Assembly: GCF_963678635.1 (NCBI RefSeq)
Contig: NC_087065.1
Location: 67,611,374 to 67,675,373 of the forward strand
DNA: 64,000 nt
Origin: Symsagittifera roscoffensis
Lineage: Eukaryota > Xenacoelomorpha > Acoela > Convolutidae
Reading direction: 5' to 3'
Numbering within the stretch: the first letter of the stretch is position 1; every line of letters begins with the position of its first letter. The notes under the pieces are model-generated. The model was not told the DNA's origin. It saw nothing but the letters and a program-made list of their open reading frames with translations, and did no database searches. The translations under genes were made by a program, and so were the position numbers. Shown in pieces: positions 34,616-46,100 of the stretch.

Positions 34616-34979
34616 GTGCTACTGAAAGAAAACTTTTTGCAGAAAACTTCACTGATTGAGGTTGTTCATTTATTTCAGTAGCAGTGAGATTTTCTGCAAA
34701 ATGTTTTGTGCGGCAATGTTCGAATGCTGTTCTAATGTCCAATTAAAAGTGTCGCTCAAATTTGATTACGCTCAGTTTTTTGTAGCGGTTCAAGTTATGG
34801 TTTCTTGTTAAATTCATGTCAAATTTGTTTGCTAAAAAGAAATAGCGCTCTTCAATATATGCAAAGTTATGCTTTTATTTTTCAAGAGTCGATGAACGTA
34901 GTTCAGTCTCTTTTATAGGTCGCGATGATTTTTTTCATTTTTTTTTCAGGAAAAGCCGTTAAATTTGTTCAGGCCCAAA

Positions 34980-35340
34980 ATTTACTTTTTCGCTGTTTGA
35001 AATTTCTTTTTAAGTTCACTTCATTGCCTTTATTAAATAGAAATCAAGCTCCGCTATCGAACAGCAAAAGTATAAAGGGCACGAAAAACGTGATCGACTT
35101 CTAGTTCGGAAAATGGAATTTACTTTTCAGATTACCCAGCTAAATAAAAGTTTTGCCTATTGATCCAGTTTATTCAAATTGGGTTATTTTTTTATCAATT
35201 AAGTGTCAATCATAAATTGTTCATGAAAGTCAAAGAGGTTTAACGCCATCTATTTTTTTTCTTAGATTTCGAAACAAAAAAATTAAGTCTCTTTTCCAAC
35301 TGTCTATGTTTAATATAGAGAAAAACGGTACAATCTTTTT
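34980..35340 (+). repeat. interspersed repeat family P, intergenic copy
   Basis: Shares TTTCAGATTACCCAGC, ATTCAAATTGGGTTA and CTCTTTTCCAACTGTCT with the copies at 26.9-27.5 and 37.8-38.4 kb. Between 34616 and 36200 I see no gene. Confidence 0.5.
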
Positions 35341-36204
35341 TTCGACAGCCCCTTAGCCTTTGCAATCAACATCTTCTGCCCTTGACATTTTTTGATAAAA
35401 GTTGTTCATCTGTTACTGCTTTTTTTATAATACTCCGTGAAGAACCAAGTTCTATATAAGGTTAAGTTTTATGTAAATAAAAAATATATACCGTGAAACT
35501 TTTGCGTTTAAAAAACCTTTTATAATTGACAATTTTATAATTAAAGTGAGCTTTGAGGGTTAGTACATATTTTGTCGCTCTCCTTGAGATCATTGACACT
35601 TTGCAAACGTTTTATTAGCTATGTGTGTTCATGTCAATTACCATCAAATATCAGAGTAAATGTTTCCTGTATTATTGATCAATAACGAAAGAGCTTGCTA
35701 ACCTTTGTTGCTGTCAAAATTTGTATAAAGACTGTCTGTCAGTAATGAATTTGTACTTGTTGCTTCTATTTTTTGAAAGGTTCCATTTCTCTTTTCAAGC
35801 GCAACAGTGCTGCACGTGTCACGATTGTACGATACAAGGTATAAATTTCTTTGATTTGTAGAAATTTTTAGCTGATAAATTTTGTTTGCTTGTCTTTTTT
35901 GTCATAGTTTACTGCCAGTTGGTATCATTAAGTTTGTATAAATGGTGCTTTTACTTACAACTGTATATCACTGCTGAATATTTTGTATTTCGCTGATATC
36001 GAAATTATATTTCTTTAATGTTGTATGTATGTAGTTTGGGTGAAAAGTTAGTTCTATGCTTGTTTTCTATATAGACAGTTGAACCACGATGGAGCATTTG
36101 AAAGTAGACCTCTTTGTGAGGTCCAGGATTTGAGGTTTTTGGATTCATTGCAAAGGTGACCGTACCCAAAATTTACGAGAGTAAAACTTGTGAAGCTTTT
36201 TTTT

Positions 36205-36364
36205 GGACCAAGTGAACAACCTCCCCCCTAAATCAATATAGGGAGGAGAGTTCACTTGGTTACAAGTGATAGTTTTCAGCCATCATGTTTGAGCATATAC
36301 CATGCAGGCCTTACTCCTTGAAATTGTCATTTAATGTTAGAGGGGAGATTGTTCACTTGGCCTT
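36205..36364. mobile_element. MITE with ~20-bp terminal inverted repeats, copy 1
   Basis: GGACCAAGTGAACAACCTCC on the left and GGAGATTGTTCACTTGGCC on the right are inverted complements with few changes. The ~160-bp element has a second copy at 53674-53834. Confidence 0.65.
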
Positions 36365-36831
36365 TTTACGGGCGAGATTGTTCTCATGGGACCTTTTTCT
36401 TACTGGGTTCCCTAAGATGTTTCAAAGTCATAAAGTTTGCACACTTTTATTCCGATCCATCCCCTGAAAGGCATAGAAATTTAGCTTTTATCCCGCTGAT
36501 TTTTAGTAATTTATTTGCTATTTCAGATGAGATGAGATTTGAGCGGGGAGTATTTTGACTTCCAATTTTGAGAATATTTTGACGTTGAGTGATCGAAAAG
36601 TACACTGAAGTGTACTTGTGTTTAAATGAAAGTGACGTCGATCAAATACAAAGCGTTGATGAAATACACTCTGGCAGGTCCGAGTTCCATTCAGTTCACT
36701 TCACTTCATTGGCTGCAAAACTTTTCTTAATTACTACAAAATGTAGTTGTGCTGAAATCAAAGCATACAATTTTTGTTAGTTTACTCAAAACGTCCATTT
36801 ATTTGCTTGAACGTTGTAGGCATTTACGGCA

Positions 36832-37149
36832 ATGAGCTCAAAAAGGAAATATACTTCAAATGTTCCACTAGTATCGTTTTATATTTCTGCAGTTTTATCT
36901 TTTTTCCTCAGCTTAGTTATTGTTGTTTTGTCAGGAATAACCGCAATTACAGCCGCTTCATTAGTTTACTTCAAGCGCAGCTCCTACACCATGTCGAAGG
37001 AGATAAAGAAAGCGAGTGTTGACTATTTGACAGGGGCTCCTCTCAAGTTGAGAGATGGCACCCAGATCAGCTCCGAGTCTCTATGGGGAAATGGGAAGGG
37101 GGCCGTGGTGTTTGCGGTCCGGAGACCCGGGTGATCTTTGTGCAGGGCG
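36832..37149 (+). CDS. selU (PRXL2A-like): SelU exon 1, contains the Sec codon
   Basis: ATG at 36832. The frame meets TGA at 37132-37134 and then reads SLCRA up to a strong donor (GCG|GTGAGT) at 37150. Without recoding, the product would end one residue before the redox centre. Confidence 0.85.
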
Positions 37150-40100
37150 GTGAGTTGGAGTTGTTACAGTTGGATGGTTCTTTAACACTTCCCCATCCCC
37201 GCACTTTATCTATCTAAACTAACTATTGTGAACACAGTTGTTCTTAATAATTAAGAGTCGATGAATGTAGCTCAGACTCTTAGAGGACTGGCCTACTTCC
37301 ATGCGTGCCGTTTAGCATACCTCAGTTAGCGCAATTAGAAATGAGCTAATTGAGGCATGCTTTGTTTTCTCATTTTTTCAACTAAAACTTAACTGAAGCT
37401 TGCCACATCAATGTGAGTAATTACTTAAATTGCGCATGCTAAGCGACACATACAAGGCGCTACACCCCCAGACTCTTATAGGTCGTGATGGTTTTTTCAG
37501 TGCTCATATATTATACAAAATTGCATTTGTACAAATTAATGAATTCATAAATGCTTCGACGTATATATGCACTCTTAAGAGTAGTTCGCGAAGTGAAGAC
37601 TCTTATATAGGTCTTGCTGATTTTTTTGTTTTTTTTTTTAAAGAAAAAGTCTTAAAATATTGATGCACTTAGGCTTAATGCACTTTTTGAGTTCAATTGG
37701 ATTTCATCTGCTGAAAATGACTTAAATAGCACTCTCCAAATATGAACGCGGAAATGGCGCAAAAAACGCGAACGATTTCTAGTTTCGAAAGTCGAATTTA
37801 TTTTTAAGATTTCCCAGCGGAATAAAAACTTTACCTGTTGATTCAGTTTTCTCGAGTTTGGTGCAATTTATCAAAAAAGTGCCGAGCATAAATTGTACAT
37901 GAAAGCGCAAAACATGAATTTCAAAGAGCTTAAAGGGCATTTATTTTTTTCTGTGAAATTCGAAAGTTGAGATTTTTTCAAGAAAGTCCGTGTTTTTTTT
38001 CGTGTTTTTTTATGTCTACTTGCGTTCATTTCTCTTTTCCAATCTTCGATTGGCTATGTTTTGAGGTCCAATCAATTTCATCTGCTAAAAGCGAGCTAAG
38101 TTGCGCTCTACAATTACGAAAGTGTAAAGGTCCCGAAAAATGTGATAGACTCCTAGTTTCGAAAGTGGAATTTAATTTTCAGACTTACCAGCTGAATAAA
38201 AAATTTACCTTTTGATTCATTTTTTTTTCAATTTGGGTTAATTTTATCAAATTGCTCTGGAAATTCAAAGAACGTTAAGGCAATCTCTTTGAACGTTGAA
38301 ATTTTTTTTTCGAAAAAGAAGTCTTTGTTTTCTGATCTCTTGCGCCCATTGACTCTTTTTCAACTGTCTGTTGGCTATGGTGTCAAGCGGTTTTCAAAGA
38401 GCTGTAAAATTATAGTTTTTAAACTTTGAAATTCTTAAGTTGCAGTTTTTTCATAAAACAAGTAGTTTTTCTGTTCTGTTTTCTTGCATTTATTGACTGA
38501 CTTTTCATGTTTCCTTTGTGCGATTAAGTGTCTTCATCAGGAATTAGACTTTTTTTCCCTGTTAACAACTTTTCTTGCAAATATTATTTGTCTTTCTTAC
38601 TTGCGTTATTATTGAAACTTAACAACTAACAAGGGTTTGTAAAAAGATGGCTGTTAAATACTCAATTGACTGTATTCTAGTTCGCATAAATAAGAGAGTG
38701 AACTAGAGGTCAACACATAACAGCTAGACAGCTTTTAGTTGATTGACAGGCAGGTACCAAACTCACACTTAATTAAAGTATGAGAAATAAGAATAGCAAC
38801 TAAGATGATTGACAACTAGGATGATTGACAACTGAACATATTGTAGCCCCTGACATTTCCGTATGGATGTAAAATTTTAAATACATAGTACTTTAAATTT
38901 AAATATAATAACTACACCTTCAACCTGCCGCCTCAACTATAATGCAACAAACACTTGAGTTTTAACAATTTGAGTTTTAGGCTTATGGCCATCCCTCTCC
39001 CTGGGTTAACGAGTTTTTGAATAAATGTAGAAATAAGATTCATTTCCCTTCTCCCCCTGGATTTTTTCCTGTTTGTTCCGCCCCCTGGATAGTTTCAATC
39101 ATAACTCCTCCCATTTTGTCTACTGGCTTTCTCCTTCTAGTACTCCTTCTGGTTCCCGAGCTTTCACTTTGACTGCCTGATTCAACGTCTTCTTCTTGAC
39201 TGCTATTTACAAGACACTCCCGCGCCACTAACGCTGGACGTTCCTGGCTTTCGTTCGCTTGTTTTCTTTGGCCCCCTTTTCCTCGCTTAGCTCTTGTCAC
39301 TCTGGATTTGGCTTTAGCTCCCGTTCCTCCTTCCATTACTGTCGTACTGCCGCTTGGACCTTGTCCCGCCGCAATTGCTTCGCGTCTTGCTAGCATTTCT
39401 ACCGGTAGTCTTGCCGGAATGTTCAATGGCCGATTGTCTTCAGTATCCGAACTGTCGGACTCGAAGGTGGCTACTTGTACCGTCCGCGTAGTCTTAGCTC
39501 TTTTTGATTTCGGGCTCACGACTGCTCCTTTCTTTGCGCTCGCTAGCATATCCTTGAGCGTAGCCGGTTTCCGTTTCTTGGGAAGGTCAGGTTTCGGTTT
39601 TGATGCCACTGCACTTTTCCTAAGAACGGATCCGTTTTTAAGTTTCAAAGTATGTTCGGATTCAGAGATTACATTGGATTTTAGTAATTTATACCGATTT
39701 AGGGTCTTGCTGGTAGTACGCTGGTATAGGGTGCGTCCTTCTCCACTCCCCTGGATGTTAGGGCCAGTGTCTCCACTCCCTTGGATTTGTGGTCCAACTT
39801 CCGATCCCTCCCTTGGACATGCGTCCATTTGTTGGTCACTATCCAGCGTGATAGGGGCCCTTCGCAAAGTTGGAGCGTATGTTAGATCCGACCTCTCCTC
39901 CCAATTCGAATGCTGAGGGAATGCAACTTTACTCATCTCAGGATCAGTTTCGTCTAAACACAAACATTTTTGTTGTAAGACGTTCTTCCAATTCAAGTTT
40001 TTCAAACTTGGTTTTTTCGTAAGGTTTCGTAAAACGGTATTGGCCTCCCTGCCGTGGTGAGCTTCAAAAGGTGTTAATTTAGTAGTTGCATTTTTTGAGA

Positions 40101-43100
40101 ATCGTAGAGCGCCTAGCGCTTTATCGACCATAGATTCTAGAGACTTATGTTCTTTTTCTGTCGCATATGTTAAGACAAAATTCTTCAAACTTCCTATTGT
40201 CCGTTCAACGGACCCCGTGCCTCGATGATCATTCACTGGGGAGTATATTAGCTCGATGCCTTCTTCGTTACAGAAGCTTTTAAATTTATTAGAAGTAAAA
40301 CATGATCCCTGGTCGACGTGGATCTTCCGAGGTACTCCATGATGCGATATGTACTTATTAAGGAATTTTAAGACCTTATCTGACGTATTAGTGGTAGTAA
40401 CCATTGCTGACGGCCACCTTGAGAATCGGTCCGTAGCAACCAAAACGTATTTCTTACTTTCGTTCAAGTAATTTATCGGCCCCCAGAAATCCAACTGTAA
40501 ACATTCATTGGGTTCCCTTGGTTCTGGGACCTTGCCCATGTCTCCCTTGGGTAATAACGGTTTTAGATTCTTACCCGCTTCCGTGCATTGCTGACAGTAC
40601 GTGGCCTTTGCTGCCAAACTGCGGTACATATAAGGATACCAGACGTCACGCGCTGCTTCGAACATATTTCTTTTACCGTGATGGTAATAGTGTATCCGCG
40701 ATTCAACTGGGACTTGCAAAGGTAAAGGGATGACCAACCGTCCATCCAACCACACACAATCGTCCCGTAACGACAGATCGTTAGCGTATTGAGCCCAGTA
40801 CTTCCCCATCTTTAGGAGTTCTTCTTTCAAGTTTGTCTTCTTCTCCAATGCTTCTTTTACTCGTACTAAGTTCACATCCGCTGGTATGTTCGAGGCAACA
40901 AATTCTAAATTAAAAAGTTCTGGTAACGATTGAGACTTCTTGATAACCTTGCAATCACGGGGAATGATGGACATAATTTGCTGATTCGGATTAACAGTAG
41001 GAAAAAGCTCGCCTGGAAATTTCGAAGGTATGGAAAGTACTGTATTAATTTTGGAATCCCGTGTGTTTTTAGTAATCGCAACAATTTCAGGGTTAATGAC
41101 AGTTATTTCATCGCTACTCAATAAGTTTTCATCTAATCTAAGCGGAGAGTTGATCTGAGGTTGTAGTATATTCGGATTGTTAGTTTGGGAATCAATTGTA
41201 TCGTTTTCAACATTTTCAATTTCAAATACTGGGAAAGAACAATTAGAGTCGCTATCCATTTTGTTTGAGTGTTTGGATGTAGGCAAATTTAACCGTCTTC
41301 CCAGGGAACAATATATAGAGCACACTGAATGTCCCTTGGATTTATTTGATTTACGCGTTATGCAAATTGATCGTTTCCTATTGGTCGTTGTCTTCACGCA
41401 TGACTTTCCGCCCTCAACCGTCGCTGGTTGTATGCATGTTATTCGTTCTCGCTTGTGATTGGATGAAAACCGTCTAGACTGTTTAGAACCAGTTTCTCGA
41501 ATATTCTGATAATTTCGTTTACCAAGGGGTTTTAATTCATTTGTAAAACCAAGGGATTTTCTGATCGAAGCGATTTTTGCCACGGTGAACAAATTATCAT
41601 ATTGACTTATCGGTTTAGGGGGTTCGCTAGGATGCCTCGACAAATAATCTGCCAATCCAATCTTGGCGCCCGGTTTGTGTTCTATTACAAAGTCAAAAGG
41701 AATCAGTCTGTCCAGCCAACGTGTCAGTCTTGAAAAAAGTGCTTGAACTTTGTAGTTCCTAATTTTTCCAACTCTAGTAAAAAGTTTTGGGAATAGCTTA
41801 CTGAAGTATGATTGCCATTGATCCATCTGCTCATCCTCCGGTTCATCGTGCCCCTCCTTGCATGAATTGTCCTCCGCCCCCTGGATGTTCATGACTTCCC
41901 CCCTTGGATCTGCTTGCATCAACTGGAGTCCAAGTTTCCCCATCAAATCACGTCCCACGATGGATGGTCTGGTCCCCCCAATGACTCGGACTTCTGCTGT
42001 CGTCTTCCAGCCGTTTGATGCTAACTCGAGTTCCATTCTGCCCAACATCTTGATCCGATTGTTACTGTAGTCTCGAAATTCGTCATCGTCAGTGTTATCC
42101 TGCTTCAAGTTGATTCCCGCTCTTCCCACTGTTCTTCTCAAATCTTCTAGTGTTAGAATGGAAATCGGCGATCCACTGTCGATCCAAATGTTCATCGGAT
42201 GCCCATTAATGAATATTTTGAGTTTAGGCCCGGCAACTTTCAACACTGTTTCTTTCTTCCGTCGAATTGCCATAACCATGTAATCGTCTGAACTTTCTGA
42301 TGACCAGCTGTGGTGTTCTCGTTTAACGAAACCTACTGAATTTGCCGCAGCTTGGGGCTCCACGTCATCCGAGGGGGTATCTTCTTCGTCGAAGAGTTCA
42401 TCCCCTTGGATCAGTCCAACTGGTTGTCCCCCCCTGGATTGTCGTTTTCCACGGCAAGTCCTCTCAAAGTGCCCAATCTTTTTGCAGAAGTTGCATGTGA
42501 CGGCTCTTGCTGGGCATCGTTGTCGGTGTTCTGGGGTGAAGTTCGGTTGATCGCAGTTGTAACATCTGCGCTCCTGCATTCGATCGGCTGTTCGACCTCC
42601 TCCACGATTTGGGTATTGACCCCGTCCCCTTGGCATTCCTCGTCCCCTGGATCCGCGAATATTACTGACTGGTTCCGTTTTGATCTGTAGGGAACCCCCT
42701 GGCGATGGATGCGCCATTCCCGTGGAACCGGATACGGCGCCCTTGTAGCTCCTTGCGTATTTGTCTCCTCTTTCATATGACATTGCGATGCGCAATGCTT
42801 CTTCCGGGGTTTTAGTTTCCCGACACAGCTCGTTCTGTGCGTCCCTGTTCCTCATGTTGAAAATAAATATGTCTCTCACCATTTTCCGCTCCTGGGTGCC
42901 CAAATTGCATCTTGCCGCCATTCCGCTAAGTTCTGCATAGAACGATTCTAGACTCTCACCCTCCTTTTGTTTCTTCGACAACATTTGGTACATCTCGTAC
43001 GTTTCGTTCCGCTCTTTCTGAAAAAGAGTTACACAGGTATCCAAAAAACGTGGGTATCGTATTGTTTCCATATCTAAGTGTGGATGTTGATTATGCAAGG

Positions 43101-46100
43101 CTCTCTGTCCCTCATGTCCCAGGCATAAATACAGATTCGATATCAGTGTACGTTCACCTTCTGCCCGTGGTTTTCCACCAATGTCACCCAGGTCTGCGAT
43201 CTGTGCTTCAGTTAATGTCGATGGAAAGTAGTAGTCTGACGAGACTAGTCCATGTTTCGCCACCATTGCCCAATGAAATCGTTGTTTCCAGTGTTCCCAT
43301 AAAAGTTGCGGTTCCGCCTGAGTTGGAGGCCAGAAAGCCACAATTCCAAGGGGGTTTTTTTCCCCACCATCCACTGGCTGCGCCATAACAAGGGTTTGTA
43401 AAAAGATGGCTGTTAAATACTCAATTGACTGTATTCTAGTTCGCATAAATAAGAGAGTGAACTAGAGGTCAACACATAACAGCTAGACAGCTTTTAGTTG
43501 ATTGACAGGCAGGTACCAAACTCACACTTAATTAAAGTATGAGAAATAAGAATAGCAACTAAGATGATTGACAACTAGGATGATTGACAACTGAACATAT
43601 TGTAGCCCCTGACACAACTTCCAGCCTCCTTCCCACTTCCCTAAGGTCTGGCATTCGATTCTCAGTAAGATTTTTCCGCTGAAGTTCGAAAATGGAAAGT
43701 GTTTTAAAAAGTCATTTCTTTGGTTTCCCAGTTCATGACACTTTCCCAACTCTGTTTTGGCTTTGATTATTTTTTCTAGTGAAATTCCAGTATTCTTTCA
43801 CTCACCTGCAGAGAAAAAAAAATGAAATTCATTTTTCATTTGATAATTCAATTGCCTTAAGTATTTTTTTTGAACTTTTATAATTTAAACATAAATTCGA
43901 TTATTTGTTTTTTTTTGCCATTTGTCCAACTTTTTTCAAACTTTGTTTGAGTTATTTCATTTGGTGGATTATTTGCCGATGTTGAAACTATGATATCTCT
44001 GACATGAAAAATTCGGTTATGAATAACTTCGTTTCTTAATATTCTTGATAATAAAATTTAAATGTACTTTTTGTGACCGATACAGCGCCGGATATAAGAG
44101 GGGATGGGTGAGACGCGCCTTTCCCTCAGGGATTCGTCCCTCTCATCGCCAGAGTGGTCCACCCTTTGGTACTATTTCACGGCTATTTTCGGGCGACCGA
44201 CGCTGAAGTTTTTCTAAAGGCGATTTCCGCGCCAATATATACTAATTTTGAGTGGAAGCGTGCGGAATTTTGAGGGGCAATTTTGTCTAAATCGGGTGTC
44301 GATGGTGTTTGTTGAAGTTCAATTTTGTTTGCAAAGAATTTTCGTTTGTATTTCTATTTTTTAGACATGAGTTTTTAGGAACTTCATTTCGAATGTAATT
44401 CCTTGAATTAGCATGGAATTCCAGTTTACTCCTGGTTTTCAGGAGCTATAGCTCTTATTTTTGTTGTTAAATTGCATGTGACGCGAAGATCAGCTTTGCC
44501 TTTGTGTAATTTTTTTTTCATTTAGGGGTTAAACCAAATTAATCTCCGAGCCTTTAATACCATGAGCGCTTTTTTCAAGTTTTGTTTTGTTGCCGAAAAA
44601 ATCATGAGATCACCTTAGTAAAGCTTTGGCAGTGGCGAAGTTTTAAACTGAAGTATAGGGTCTAATTTTGTTTTGACGGTTACAGATTTTCAAACTAAAT
44701 ATATTGGCTATTGCTTCTCTGTAATTTCAGTAAAACAGGTCTGTCTGAGTTTGACAGTATCATGTATTTTTTTTTGTTTAAGTAACTTTTTATTAACAAA
44801 TCACTCGAATTCTTTCCTCGGCACTTTTCGTCGGCTCTGTTATTTCTTCAGCTAACAGGCTTGATTTGAGCATTTTGCACCTTGACTGCTTCCAGGCTGA
44901 CCACTGGTCTTTCAAAGTAATTATTTGGTTTGTAATTTTTAGGAAGTCTATATTTTCTGGAGCTGAATGATATTGGGAACGTTGCGTGTCTTCAGATACG
45001 AATGGGAACATCCAAAGTAACTTGATATTTGTTTCTTCGAAATCCGAAAATTGAAAAATGTAAAAGTTTTTAATCATTTTTTTGGTTTCCTTGTTCTTTT
45101 ACATTTTCCCAGTGTTTTATCCTGAAAAATCTTAGATGCTGCTGACATGAATTCGCATTCTCATTGTTTTTATTTTGGGGTGATTTTAAATCATGCTTGG
45201 AAGGTCTATATATTTTAGAGAAAATAGAAAAAAGTGGCCAGCCTGCCTGCTTCTATACGTTGTGTTTCAGGAAGCCTCGAAGCTGTCCGCTCTGAGTGAA
45301 GAGATGGAGGCCAATGGCTACTCTCTCCACGCTGTGCTGCACGAGGAGCTAGGCTGGGAGGAGTTTGCAACTCTGTTCCATCCACACCCCGTCTACCACG
45401 ACGTCCAAGTGAGATAGAAATGTTACAACAGCGTTGTAGTATTTACTATATACTATATATTATTCTTATTTTTGTTTACTTGTTGCTTTCATTGACTCTT
45501 TTCAAACTGTCTTCTGTTGTCTATGTTTATTTAGGCTAGCGAGCAGCTAGTGTTTTAGTACGAACCTTCTTTTTTCTAACCTAACTTGCAAATAATAGTG
45601 TTCACTTCTGTGCCGTTTTGCTATTAGTCACGATCTGTAGCATTGGAAATTTCATAGCATCTGTTTTCGGCTTTATTTGTGACTAGTGTTGGTGATGGAC
45701 TAAGCGTCCGTGGCTGAGTGGCTAGTGCATAAGACTCTTTATTTTTTTGGTCACAGTAGGTCGTAGGTGCCGGGCCTCGCCGGATTTTTTACTAAGTCGA
45801 GGCTTATTTTTACTTTTTCGTAATGCACTTTTTAGAAATCGAGCTGCATTTGCTTTTTAATTAAATTACAAATACTGTTCGTATAATACAAAGCGATTTA
45901 ACTTGAACCTGCCACCTATATATATCCCTGCTTTTTTGCCATGTACAAATTTTATTTAAAATTTTCGTATGACAAATGAGCTGATCACTAGCTGTTCTTT
46001 GTTTTCGAAGCGCTTAATTTGCATTTTCAAAAAAAATCTAGGTCAGGCGGGTTCGGCTACTCATAGATATCGTAAACTTTAAGTGTAGGAAGCGTTCCAA

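Larger units (their letters stand above)
38628..43614 (-). mobile_element. Ty3/Gypsy-like LTR retrotransposon, RT-deleted, in SelU intron 1
   Basis: Complete 4987-bp element with identical 228-bp LTRs (38628-38855 and 43387-43614) and a 5-bp target duplication CAACT (38623-38627 and 43615-43619). The single ORF fills the interior. Identical LTRs imply a recent insertion, yet the reverse transcriptase is absent, so an active relative must have supplied it. The element is antisense to the host gene. Confidence 0.92.

Noticed and set aside
37132-37134. TGA as the true stop of a short 100-residue protein
   Set aside because: Family similarity continues in frame past it to a consensus donor, later exons match PRXL2A in order, and a SECIS-like fold is present.
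39308-39916. 202-codon plus-strand ORF inside the Ty3/Gypsy-like element
   Set aside because: Antisense shadow of the C-terminal extension of the polyprotein, with no independent coding signal.
40510-43360. Further near matches to the CCCYTGGAT motif (40513, 42626, 42694, inverted at 43345)
   Set aside because: Each has one or more mismatches or the opposite orientation, so they were not counted among the ten exact sites.
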